64,000 nt of DNA from CALXVA01 sp944393025 (lineage in GTDB: Bacteria > Bacillota > Clostridia > TANB77 > CAG-508): NCBI GenBank assembly GCA_963931445.1, contig OZ007016.1:620001-684000 (forward strand), given 5' to 3'. The translations under genes and the position numbers were made by a program. This document shows, one piece after another, positions 50,420 to 59,586 of the stretch (positions within the stretch are counted from its first letter, which is position 1; every line of letters begins with the position of its first letter). Below the pieces are notes generated by a model. It made no database searches, was not told the DNA's origin, and saw nothing but the letters and a program-made list of their open reading frames with translations.

Positions 50420-50479
50420 TAATAGGTTTATAAGTAAAACCATTAAAAACTTAAATATTTTATAAAAAGGTTGAATGAG

Positions 50480-50608
50480 ATGAAAGAAAAACAAAAAAAT
50501 AAAAGAGATGTAGGAAAAATTGCAACAAGAATAATGGCAGCAATATTAGCAATATTAATGCTACTTGCAATGGGAACAACATTAATATATTATTTAATAA
50601 ATATGTAA
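50480..50608 (+). CDS. Small single-span membrane protein
   Basis: 42 residues: a basic start MKEKQKNKRDVGKIATRIM, then one hydrophobic span (AAILAILMLLAMG) and TTLIYYLINM. It resembles small DUF4044/Prli42-type membrane peptides in size and plan (basic N-terminus, one span). The ribosome site AAAAGG is modest. It sits 12 bases before cdaA and may be co-translated with it. Confidence 0.65.
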   Translation: MKEKQKNKRDVGKIATRIMAAILAILMLLAMGTTLIYYLINM

Positions 50609-50620
50609 AGAGGAATTTAT

Positions 50621-51559
50621 ATGGATGTTTTTTCAATGAATATTAATGGCTTTTGGACCAGAATAACCCAATATATTGTAGATATTTCAAAAAATCCACT
50701 AAAATTAATAATCTTAATATTAGACATACTTATTGTTAGCTATATAGCATATAAATTTATCAAATCTGCTAGAACTTCAAGAGTATGGCAACTATTAAAA
50801 GGAATTGTATTAATAATATTTATAACAATTTTAAGTGGTATATTTGAATTTAGAATATTAAATTGGTTTTTAACAATATTTATGACTTATGGTGTAATTG
50901 CTTTAATGATTATATTTCAACCAGAATTAAGAAGAATGTTAGAGCAATTAGGTACAAATAAATTTACAAAATTCTTTGGAATCGGACTTGAAAAAAGTCT
51001 TGAAACAAAAACCAAAGAAGATATATACAAAATAGTAATAGCAGCAAAAGAATTATCAAATAATAAAATTGGTGGTTTAATTGTATTAGAAAGAGATATA
51101 CAATTGAATGATATAATGGATAGTGGTGTTAAGATAGATGCAGATGTATCCCCTCAATTAATAGTAAATCTATTTGTTCCAAAAACTCCTCTACATGATG
51201 GTGCAATTATTATAAGCAAAAATAAAATATCAGCAGCAGCTTGTATATTACCTTTATCTGATGAAAAACAAATAACAAATGGATTAGGGACAAGACATAG
51301 AGCTGCTATGGGAATATCAAGAGAAACAGATGCTATAGCAATAGTTGTATCAGAAGAAACAGGAAAAATTTCTATTGCTAAAGATGGAAATTTAATATTA
51401 GATTTAAAAGAAGAAGCATTAAAAAATATTCTTATTAAAAATTTAGTAATTAAAAAATTTGGAAATAGTAAAGAAAATAAAAGGCCACACTTTAAATTAA
51501 TGAAAAATAAAATTAAAAATGAAAAAGAGAATATAAAAAATAAAGAAACAGGAAATTAG
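50621..51559 (+). CDS. cdaA: Membrane diadenylate cyclase CdaA
   Basis: Synthesises the essential messenger cyclic di-AMP. 312 residues with three N-terminal membrane spans (about 22-45, 53-75, 79-100). The DAC domain has PKTPLHDGAIIIS (DGA motif) and GLGTRHRAAMGISRETDAI (RHR motif). A basic, unconserved tail of ~35 residues follows. With disA at 48.3 kb, the window encodes two c-di-AMP synthases. truA follows after one base. Confidence 0.96.
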   Translation: MDVFSMNINGFWTRITQYIVDISKNPLKLIILILDILIVSYIAYKFIKSARTSRVWQLLKGIVLIIFITILSGIFEFRILNWFLTIFMTYGVIALMIIFQPELRRMLEQLGTNKFTKFFGIGLEKSLETKTKEDIYKIVIAAKELSNNKIGGLIVLERDIQLNDIMDSGVKIDADVSPQLIVNLFVPKTPLHDGAIIISKNKISAAACILPLSDEKQITNGLGTRHRAAMGISRETDAIAIVVSEETGKISIAKDGNLILDLKEEALKNILIKNLVIKKFGNSKENKRPHFKLMKNKIKNEKENIKNKETGN

Positions 51560-51560
51560 A

Positions 51561-52298
51561 ATGAGAAATATTAAATTAACAATAGAATATGATGGAAAAG
51601 ATTTTAATGGATGGCAAAAGCAACCAAAAAAGTTAAATATTCAAGGAGAAATAGAAAAAGCTATTGAAAATATAACAGGTGAAAAAGTAGATTTAGTTGC
51701 ATCAGGAAGAACTGATGCAGGTGTTCATGCGATGGGACAAGTAGCAAATTTTAAAACAAATTCCAATATTTCAATAGAAAAAATACCAATAGCAATAAAT
51801 TCACAAGTTAAAAATTCTATAAAAATTCAAAATGCTGAAGAAGTTGATGAAAAATTTCATAGTCGTTATAATTGTAAAAAAAAGACTTATAGATATGTAA
51901 TAGATAACTCAAAATATGGAACAGCAATATACAGGAACATGGTATATCATATTCCAACAAAACTAAATGCAGATGCAATGAAAAAAGCTATAAAATATTT
52001 TGAAGGAGAACATGATTTTAAAGCATTTAAATCTAGTGGAACAAGTTCAAAAAGCAGTATAAGAACAATATATTCTGCAACAATAATAACAGAAGGAGAC
52101 AAAATTGCTATAGACTTAACAGGAAACGGATTTTTATATAATATGGTAAGAATTATTTCAGGAACACTAGTTGATGTTGGACTTGGAAAAATAAAAGCAG
52201 AAGATATTCCATTAATTATCGAAGGAAAAGATAGAACAAAAGCAGGAAAAACTTTACCTGCACATGGTTTAATGCTATTAAAAGTAGATTATGAGTAA
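51561..52298 (+). CDS. truA: tRNA pseudouridine synthase A
   Basis: Makes pseudouridine at positions 38-40 of tRNA anticodon stems. The 245-residue product begins MRNIKLTIEYDGKDFNGWQKQ, has the catalytic Asp in LVASGRTDAGVHAMGQVANF, FHSRYNCKKKTYRYVI, and NGFLYNMVRIISGTLVDVG near the C-terminus. Normal length. Separated from cdaA by one base, so translation is coupled. Confidence 0.97.
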   Translation: MRNIKLTIEYDGKDFNGWQKQPKKLNIQGEIEKAIENITGEKVDLVASGRTDAGVHAMGQVANFKTNSNISIEKIPIAINSQVKNSIKIQNAEEVDEKFHSRYNCKKKTYRYVIDNSKYGTAIYRNMVYHIPTKLNADAMKKAIKYFEGEHDFKAFKSSGTSSKSSIRTIYSATIITEGDKIAIDLTGNGFLYNMVRIISGTLVDVGLGKIKAEDIPLIIEGKDRTKAGKTLPAHGLMLLKVDYE

Positions 52299-52364
52299 AA
52301 TAAAATTAAGCGAATAGTAACAAATAATAACATGTATACATAAAATATAATAGAAGAAATTGAA

Positions 52365-52409
52365 GGGGTTTTTAATTTAAATTTATATAAAAACTCCAAT
52401 GGAGGTTTT
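52365..52409 (+). promoter_or_regulatory. Two alternative hairpins over the ribosome site of the next gene
   Basis: GGGGTTTTTA (52365-52374) can pair with TAAAAACTCC (52388-52397). The same AAAAACTCC can instead pair with GGAGGTTTTT (52401-52410), which contains the ribosome binding site. The two structures are mutually exclusive, so the leader could switch translation on and off. No known riboswitch class is recognised. Confidence 0.45.
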
Positions 52410-52410
52410 T

Positions 52411-52851
52411 ATGAATACATTGTTATTATTTTTTGCTTTACCAATTGCAACCATAATTTTATCTATAGTATTACTTAAAATATTAAGATGCCCTATACTT
52501 GTATCAGCAACTTTTTTTGCAATATATTTAATATTGACATATTCTGTATTTAATACGGATTTTCTAATATTCACTATATCATATACTATACTTTCATATA
52601 TTACTGCACTTATTACTAAAACAATATGTAATGTAGCTGAAAAAATAAATAGCTGTATAGATAATAGAATTCCAAATTTAAGAAATATTAGAGAATGCAT
52701 TTGCAACAATATAGAAAAAGAAAATGAAAATCGAAGCAATAATACACAAGCAAGATTTACAGTAACTACAAACCAAACAGATCCAGTATTATTTTTAGGA
52801 AATAGAAACAATATTTGTAATAGGCCAAATTGTTGTTGCAAAAGAAGATAA
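52411..52851 (+). CDS. DUF2651 (YbeF-like) membrane protein with Cys-rich tail
   Basis: 146 residues from ATG 52411 after GGAGG. The first ~75 residues hold three membrane spans with FALPIATIILSIVLLKILRCP, LILTYSVFNTDFLIFTISY and TILSYITALITK, the DUF2651 pattern. The tail is hydrophilic, with scattered Cys and a final CNRPNCCCKRR. Function unknown. It is monocistronic, between truA and the Tad-like cluster, and its leader contains alternative hairpins over the ribosome site. Confidence 0.75.
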   Translation: MNTLLLFFALPIATIILSIVLLKILRCPILVSATFFAIYLILTYSVFNTDFLIFTISYTILSYITALITKTICNVAEKINSCIDNRIPNLRNIRECICNNIEKENENRSNNTQARFTVTTNQTDPVLFLGNRNNICNRPNCCCKRR

Positions 52852-52978
52852 TATTACAAAAATATTACAATAATATTAAGTTTTGATTACAAGGAGCTTA
52901 ATATTATTGAATTTTTTTTTATAGTGTTGTAAAATAAAATATGAAATTGTATTTTGTCAAATTAAGGAGGAATATATT

Positions 52979-53875
52979 ATGGCAATGAATCCAATGCAAA
53001 GAAAGGCAAATAATTCTTTTTTGTTAGGAATAGTAATAACACTGTTAATAACAGGAATAATAATAGGTTTTCTAATACTTCAAATTTCAAAATTAAATAA
53101 AGAAATAGATGAAGCAAAAGCTCAAACAGTACAAGCTTATGTTGTAGTAGATACAATAAAATCAGGAGCAGATGTAACAGAAGAAAATGTGGAAAAGATA
53201 GAAATGAATTTAAACACTAGAATAGATACATCTGTTTTATATACACAAGTTCCATATGAAGTTAAAGCTAAAGTAGATTTGAATCCAGGAACAATTTTAA
53301 CAACAGACTTAACCTATGAGGGAGAAACAATAGGAAATGATGTAAGAACACAAGAATATAATGTTATAATATTACCAAGCCAAATAGAAAGTGGAGAATA
53401 TATAGATATAAGATTAAGAACACCAGATGGTAGGGATTTAATTGTTTTGTCACATAAAGAAGTTACAATTCCTACATTAGAAGGTGTTGATTCAAGTGGA
53501 TGTATATGGTTAGATATGAAAGAGGAAGAAACATTAATAATGAGTTCTGCAATAGTTGAAACATATAAAATAGAAGGTGCAAAATTATATGCTACAAAAT
53601 ATGTAGAACCAGGAATGCAAACTGCTGCATCTATTACATATGTACCTAGTGCAGAAGTAGAAGCTCTTATAAGAAGTGATTCTAATATTATTAATGAAGC
53701 AAAAACAGCATTACTTACTGAATTAAATAAAAACAGAGATTTAGTAAGACAAGGATTAAATAATGCAATTAATAGTAGTGAAAACGCGGCAGATAATGTA
53801 GTTGATAAAACAGAAGAGGAAATTCAAGGATTATTAGAAGAAAGAGAAAAATATATAGAATCTTTAGGTGGTTAA
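52979..53875 (+). CDS. CpaB/SAF-domain-like pilus assembly protein
   Basis: 298 residues with one N-terminal span (about 15-36). The SAF-like fold includes AQTVQAYVVVDTIKSGADVTEENVEKIEM and VKAKVDLNPGTILTTDLT, and a second beta region holds GEYIDIRLRTPDGRDLIVLS. A helical tail runs from about residue 235. CpaB-type proteins align or guide the Flp/Tad pilus channel. It is the first gene of the Tad-like locus, with an AAGGAGG site. Confidence 0.8.
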   Translation: MAMNPMQRKANNSFLLGIVITLLITGIIIGFLILQISKLNKEIDEAKAQTVQAYVVVDTIKSGADVTEENVEKIEMNLNTRIDTSVLYTQVPYEVKAKVDLNPGTILTTDLTYEGETIGNDVRTQEYNVIILPSQIESGEYIDIRLRTPDGRDLIVLSHKEVTIPTLEGVDSSGCIWLDMKEEETLIMSSAIVETYKIEGAKLYATKYVEPGMQTAASITYVPSAEVEALIRSDSNIINEAKTALLTELNKNRDLVRQGLNNAINSSENAADNVVDKTEEEIQGLLEEREKYIESLGG

Positions 53876-53891
53876 ATAATTAGGAGGAGTT

Positions 53892-54590
53892 ATGAGAAAA
53901 ATAAGCTTTATTGGGTGTTATGACAAAATAGATTTATTATTATATATAGCAAAAATTTTAACAGCAACAAATAAAAAGGTTTTGGTAGTAGATTCTACAT
54001 TATTACAAAAAGCAAAATATGTAGTACCATATATAAAACCTACTAAAGCTTATATTACTGAATTTGAAGAAATTGATGTGGCTGTTGGATTTGATAGCTT
54101 AGAAGAAATAAAAGAATATTTAGGAATGCCTTTAAATGCTGAACTTCCATATGATATAGCCATTATAGATATAGATTCATATGAAAATGTAATAAATTTT
54201 AGAATAGACAATTCTGATAAAAATTATTTTGTGACAGGCACAGACTTATATACATTAAAAAGAGGATTAGAAATTTTAAGTGGTATTACAGAAATATTAA
54301 ATTTAACTAAAATAATTTTTTCTAGAACATCAAGCCAAGAAGATGATGATTATTTAAATTATTTATCTTTAGGATACAAAATTGTATGGAATGATGAAGT
54401 TATTTTCTTTCCTTTTGAATTAGGAGATCAAAGCGTAATAGCAGAAAATCAAAGAGTTGCAAAAGTAAAATTGAAAAAATTAAGTGAACAATATAAGGAA
54501 GGGCTTATATATATAGTAGAACAAATTTTAGGACAAAATGAATATGGAAAAATTAAAAAGATTTTTAAACAATTAGAAAAAGGAGTTTAG
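53892..54590 (+). CDS. Degenerate ParA/CpaE-like protein A
   Basis: 232 residues. The fold order resembles ParA/MinD: RKISFIGCYDKIDLLLYIAKIL, VLVVDSTLLQKAKYVV, then YDIAIIDIDSYENVINF. The Walker A lysine motif is absent, however, so it probably does not hydrolyse ATP. Tad loci usually carry CpaE, a MinD relative that localises the machine. Here there are two adjacent ParA-like genes. It is 16 bases after the CpaB-like gene and three before the next. Confidence 0.7.
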   Translation: MRKISFIGCYDKIDLLLYIAKILTATNKKVLVVDSTLLQKAKYVVPYIKPTKAYITEFEEIDVAVGFDSLEEIKEYLGMPLNAELPYDIAIIDIDSYENVINFRIDNSDKNYFVTGTDLYTLKRGLEILSGITEILNLTKIIFSRTSSQEDDDYLNYLSLGYKIVWNDEVIFFPFELGDQSVIAENQRVAKVKLKKLSEQYKEGLIYIVEQILGQNEYGKIKKIFKQLEKGV

Positions 54591-54592
54591 AA

Positions 54593-55417
54593 ATGGCAAT
54601 TATTACATTCAGAAGTGATGAACAAAAAGAAACAGGACAATCATTGTCTGTAGCTGCAATAGCTGCACAAATGGCAATTGAACACAATTATAAAATATTA
54701 ATTGTATCAACTAGTTTTAAAGAACAAACATTAGAAGAATGTTTTTGGAAGATGGAAAAGCATACAAATCAAAACACAAATAATCTTAGTGTTGATTCAG
54801 GAATAGAAGGATTAATTAGAGTTTTATCTAGCAATAAAACAAGTAGTGAAATAGTAAAAAATTATTCAAAAACAATATTAAGAGATAGGTTAGATATGCT
54901 TTTAGCACCAACAACAGATGACTATAACCAATATCTACAAATATGTAGTCAATATCCAGAAATTTTAAGAACAGCAGATAGATATTACGATTTGATATTT
55001 GTTGACTTAAGTAGAAGAATGAGAAAAATAGAAAAAGAAACAATAATTAATATTTCAGATGTTGTTATAGTTAATTTAATACAAAGATTAAAAACAATAA
55101 ATGAATTTATAGAATTGAAAGAAACTAATGACTTTTTCAAAAAAAGAAATGTAATGGTATTAATGGGAAGATATGATAATGAGTCAAAATATAATGCTAA
55201 AAATATTACAAGATATATGAAAGAAAAAAAGCTAATATTAACAGTCCCATATAATACATTGTATTTTGAAGCATGTTCAGAAGGAGAAGTAATAGATTTC
55301 TTATTAAAATTTAAAAGTATAGATGAAACAGATAAAAACAATGCATTCATTAAAGAAATAAATAGAGTAAATGAAAACATTATTTATAAATTACAAGAAT
55401 TACAAATGAAATCTTAA
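54593..55417 (+). CDS. Degenerate ParA/CpaE-like protein B
   Basis: 274 residues: MAIITFRSDEQKETGQSLSVAAIAAQMAIEHNYKILIVSTSF matches the first strand and helix of ParA ATPases, with a changed P-loop (DEQKETGQS in place of KGGxGKT). Then come ILRTADRYYDLIFVDLSRR as the Walker B-like strand and DVVIVNLIQRLKTINEF. It is probably a partner of the preceding protein and of CpaF in positioning the pilus. The start overlaps a GGAG site in the end of the previous gene. Confidence 0.7.
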   Translation: MAIITFRSDEQKETGQSLSVAAIAAQMAIEHNYKILIVSTSFKEQTLEECFWKMEKHTNQNTNNLSVDSGIEGLIRVLSSNKTSSEIVKNYSKTILRDRLDMLLAPTTDDYNQYLQICSQYPEILRTADRYYDLIFVDLSRRMRKIEKETIINISDVVIVNLIQRLKTINEFIELKETNDFFKKRNVMVLMGRYDNESKYNAKNITRYMKEKKLILTVPYNTLYFEACSEGEVIDFLLKFKSIDETDKNNAFIKEINRVNENIIYKLQELQMKS

Positions 55418-55438
55418 TCCTTTCGAAAGGAGAAAAAT

Positions 55439-57420
55439 ATGGTAAATCTATTTTTAATAATAGTAGTTTTAATAATAGGTGCTGCACTATTATTTAATTT
55501 TATAAAAAAGAAAAAAGATGAAGTAAAAGAAGATGAATTAGAAGTTGACGACAAAACTTATACATTAGATAAAATGATTGAATTTGTAAAAAGAAGGTTA
55601 GATGAAATAACAAAAATAAATCTTTATGACATAGGCCTTTCAGAAGAAGAACTAAAAAGAAGAAAAAACAAAAAGTATGAGTTGAAAAAGGCATTAAAAG
55701 GATGTACATATGGAGATGTAAATGATAAAAAATATGTTAAAGAATTAATATATGATTTATTATATAAAGAATATGGTGTAAACGAAACTAATGTATCAAA
55801 AGCAATATCTTTTGATGTACCTTCTCTTTTAACTGCACAAGATAAATTTGATATTATATTATATATGTATAAACAGCAATTTGGATATGAAGCTTTATCA
55901 GAAATAATAAAAAAATATGATTTGGCACAATTAAAATACATAGAAGGAGAGGCAAAACCATCATATGTTATTACAGAAGAAGAAATAAATGACATATTTG
56001 AAAAAGAAAATTTTGTATTAACTTTAGAAGATAAAATAAATGTAGTTGTACAAAGAATTTATCAAAAATATAAGGGCTATAGTAGTATAGATGAAATTAG
56101 AGATATGAACATAGATGGTATATCTGGTGGTGTATCTGGACTTCCAGAATCTTTCTTGAGCCAAGTGGCACAAACAGATGGAGATTACTTAAGCCAAATA
56201 GCAGAACATAAAGTCCCAAGAGCTTGTGATAGTATTTGGATTATGTTTGCTGGTAAATCTATTCGTTTAGCATTTTTATCATTTGGATCAGAAGCAGAGC
56301 TAAAAAGAGTATGTCAGAATATATATAAATACAATAACCCAGGTCAGTTATCTGATACAAATGGTTATAAAATAAATGAAATGAAAGATGGTTCTCGTGT
56401 AGTTGTTGTTAGACCTAGTATGTCAGAAACATGGGCATTTTTCGTAAGAAAATTTGATGTTAAGCGTGCAGCATTAGAGCAAATTATTCGTTTCCCTGGA
56501 AAAGAAGAAGCAATAGATTTATTAAAATTCTTAGTTAAAGGAGCCAGAATTATATCACTTACAGGTGAGCAAGGTTGCCGGAAAAACAACAATGCTTATG
56601 GCAATGATTGAAAATATATATGAAACAATGAACCTTCGTATTACAGAAACTGCATTTGAGCTTCACTTAAGAAAAATATATCCAACAAGAAATATATTAT
56701 CAATGCGTGAGACAGAAACAGTTTCTGGACAAGAATGTTTGGATGTTCAGAAAAAAACAGATGGTTCTGTTAATATAATCCGGAGAGGTTGCAACAGACC
56801 CCGTAGCATCTTGGATGATACAATCTGCACAGGTTGCATCTAAATTTACATTATTTACACACCATGCTAAAACATTTCCAGATTTAGTAACAGCACTTCG
56901 TAACTCAATGTTAAGAGCAGGAGTATTTAAAAATGAAAAAACAGCAGAAGAACAAGTTGTACAAGTATTAAATTTTGATATTCATTTAGTAAAAGACTTT
57001 AGAGGAAGAAGATATATAGAAAGAGTAACAGAATGTATACCACTAGAGGAAAAAAATGAATATACATATGATCATAGAAAAGAAAAAACATTAGAAGGAA
57101 AATTCGACAAATTTATAGATAATGCAACAATATATTTTAGTAAAAGTACAAATAAAGAAATATATAAATATGTTAATATTATGGAATATCATGATGGTTC
57201 ATACATTCTTACAAACCCTATTTCAGAGCACAATATTCGTGAAATGAGAAATAATATGGATGATAATGATGTTACAGAATTTGATAAATTCTTAGAGAGA
57301 AATTGGGGCATAAAAATGAAAAAATATGGGGATTCAGATGATGTAGCAGATAATGGAGAAATAATAAAAGAAGAAAAACAAACATCTAAAAGAGGAAGAA
57401 AACCTAAAATTACACAATAA
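55439..57420 (+). CDS. cpaF: CpaF/TadA-like secretion ATPase, read through two +1 shifts at CGG
   Basis: Hexameric ATPase that powers Tad-type pilus assembly. It has an N-terminal membrane span (residues 2-20), a helical domain and the ATPase core. The raw frame breaks in Walker A: at 56579 TGC-CGG-AAA would read CRKNNN, but skipping the C gives TGEQGCGKTTMLMAM. A second in-frame CGG at 56781 (ATC-CGG-AGA) would read RRGCNRP. Skipping its C gives NIIGEVATDPVASWMIQSAQ, the conserved GEV segment and the region before FTLFTHHAKT. With both shifts the product is about 659 residues, ending KRGRKPKITQ. The Glu box, His box and arginine-rich regions are intact, and no other lesions are visible. Confidence 0.88.
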
Positions 57421-57444
57421 AAACAAGGAGGTGCTACTTAATTA

Positions 57445-59532
57445 ATGTCTAGAGATATTTTAATGTATTTTTTAATTGGTGTAGGTGTTCTCTTTGTTAT
57501 AATAATTATTGCATATTTAATGCTTAAAAGAAAATTACAGTCTTCTGGAATAAGAGAAATACAGAAATTAAGAGCAGGAACAAAAGAAAAAAAATTTACT
57601 AAAGAAATGTTATACCAAAAACTGTATGTTAAATATTTGAAAATACCATTTATAAAAAGATATCTACTAAAAATAAGAAGAAGATTAGAAATAATAAATA
57701 TAGATGATGAATATTTAACAAGACAGCAATCATCAAAAATATTAACTAATGCAATATTAATAATATTACCATTAACATTATTAATAGTATTAATGACAAA
57801 TAAAAATACATTACTTATGATTTTTTTACTTGTTTTTGAAGTCTTTTTAGCTGATACTATAATTAATGGTATGGTTGATAAAATAGATAATAAATTATTA
57901 AAACAACAAATAAATTTCTTTTCAGAAATAAGACATGCTTATCATGAATATAACATGGTTGAAGAGGCTATATATCAAGTAGCACAAGATGATGAGCAAG
58001 TTGAAATGTCAAGACAGGCAGAAAAAATATATGATGTTCTTATTTCAGATGATCCAGAAGGTGAACTGGAAAAATATTATGATATAGCACCAAATGCATA
58101 TTTAAAAGAATTTGCAGGAGTATCATACTTAACAAAAGAATTTGGTGATAGAAAAGTAGATGGAGCATCTTTATATTTAAAAAACTTAAATAATATTACA
58201 CAAGAAATGCAATTGGAGATATTAAAAAGAGATAAATTAGATTATGTTTTTCAAAGCTTATCACTTATCTCAATAGTTCCAATATTATTTTTGGAACCAA
58301 TAAAAAATTGGGCAATATCACAATTTGCATTTACAGCTTCTTTTTATGAAGGTAAAGCTGGAATGATAATGCAGATATGTATATTGATAATGACATTTAT
58401 ATGTTATTTACTTACAAGAAAATTAAAAGATAATGGCTCTGTTAATATGAACACAAAAAATACAGAAAATCCTTGGCAAGCAAAATTATATAAAATAACA
58501 GTTATTAAAAAAATTGTAGATTTATTTATTCCAAAAGATGGTACAAAAGAATATAGAAAATTGCAACAAGATATGAAAGATGCAGCATCAAAAGATAAAA
58601 TGGAATGGATATATATAAATAGAATTTCACTGGCAATAGTTACATTTATTGCATCAATAATAGTTATCATGTACTTACATAATATAGTAATTCAAAATGT
58701 TTATACAGATCCAACTACTGATTATGATATTATAGGACAAATGTCAGAAAAGAACATGAAAAGCGCAATGGAAATAACTGAATCAGATAATGACTATATA
58801 GAATATTTTAAAGGTGATACAGATGTTACTGTTGAAGATATAGTTAAAGAAATGCAAAGAGGTAGAGTAAATAAAGATTATCTAGAGAGTTCAGATGATG
58901 AAATGAATGTAGCAGCAGAAAGAATATTAGGAAAAATAAAATTAGTTAATAGTGAAAATATGCAGTGGTTTGAAATATTATTAGCAATGGTATTTTCAAT
59001 AATTGCATATAATGTGCCAATATGGATGCTTAAATTTCAAGCAAAAATTAGGCAATTAGAAATGGAAGATGAAGTAATGCAATTCCAAACTATTATACTA
59101 ATGCTTATGAGAATAGAAAGAGTAAATGTTGAAATTATACTAGAATGGCTAGAAAGATATGCAGACATTTTTAAAGAACCAATAAGCAAATGTGTTAACA
59201 ATTATGAAAGTGGACCTTGGGAAGCTCTAGAACAATTAAAAGAAGATGTATCATATCAACAATTTATTCGTATAGTAGAAAGCCTGCAAGCAGCAGTAGA
59301 AAAAATACCAATAGCAGATGCTTTTGATGAATTAGATACAGAAAGAGACTATTATCAAGCTCGTAGAAAAGAATCAAATGAGCGCTTAATTTCTAGAAAA
59401 GGTATGATAGGAAGAGCAATAGGTTTTGCACCAATGGTTGTAATATTTGTAGGCTATTTAATTATACCACTAGTATTTATTGGATTAACAAGTATGTCTA
59501 CATCAATGAGTGGAATGGCAAGTAAATATTAA
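57445..59532 (+). CDS. TadB/TadC-like membrane platform protein
   Basis: 695 residues. It has an N-terminal span (about 5-28) and several later spans (about 95-130, 270-300, 310-330, 390-415, 515-535 and a C-terminal pair near 655-685). Two T2SSF-like halves are visible: KQQINFFSEIRHAYHEYNMVEEAIYQV with later spans, and ILMLMRIERVNVEIILEWLERYADIF with ERDYYQARRKESNERLI. It looks like TadB and TadC in one chain, the inner-membrane platform against which CpaF works. An AAGGAGG site is present. Confidence 0.8.
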   Translation: MSRDILMYFLIGVGVLFVIIIIAYLMLKRKLQSSGIREIQKLRAGTKEKKFTKEMLYQKLYVKYLKIPFIKRYLLKIRRRLEIINIDDEYLTRQQSSKILTNAILIILPLTLLIVLMTNKNTLLMIFLLVFEVFLADTIINGMVDKIDNKLLKQQINFFSEIRHAYHEYNMVEEAIYQVAQDDEQVEMSRQAEKIYDVLISDDPEGELEKYYDIAPNAYLKEFAGVSYLTKEFGDRKVDGASLYLKNLNNITQEMQLEILKRDKLDYVFQSLSLISIVPILFLEPIKNWAISQFAFTASFYEGKAGMIMQICILIMTFICYLLTRKLKDNGSVNMNTKNTENPWQAKLYKITVIKKIVDLFIPKDGTKEYRKLQQDMKDAASKDKMEWIYINRISLAIVTFIASIIVIMYLHNIVIQNVYTDPTTDYDIIGQMSEKNMKSAMEITESDNDYIEYFKGDTDVTVEDIVKEMQRGRVNKDYLESSDDEMNVAAERILGKIKLVNSENMQWFEILLAMVFSIIAYNVPIWMLKFQAKIRQLEMEDEVMQFQTIILMLMRIERVNVEIILEWLERYADIFKEPISKCVNNYESGPWEALEQLKEDVSYQQFIRIVESLQAAVEKIPIADAFDELDTERDYYQARRKESNERLISRKGMIGRAIGFAPMVVIFVGYLIIPLVFIGLTSMSTSMSGMASKY

Positions 59533-59586
59533 AATGTTTATAGAAGTACATAAACCTAGAAAAATTATAAAATAAGGGGAAAATAT

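Noticed and set aside
55439..57420. Calling cpaF a pseudogene or three separate short genes
   Set aside because: The three pieces join seamlessly at CGG into one full-length ATPase inside an otherwise intact operon, and the internal pieces have no ribosome sites.
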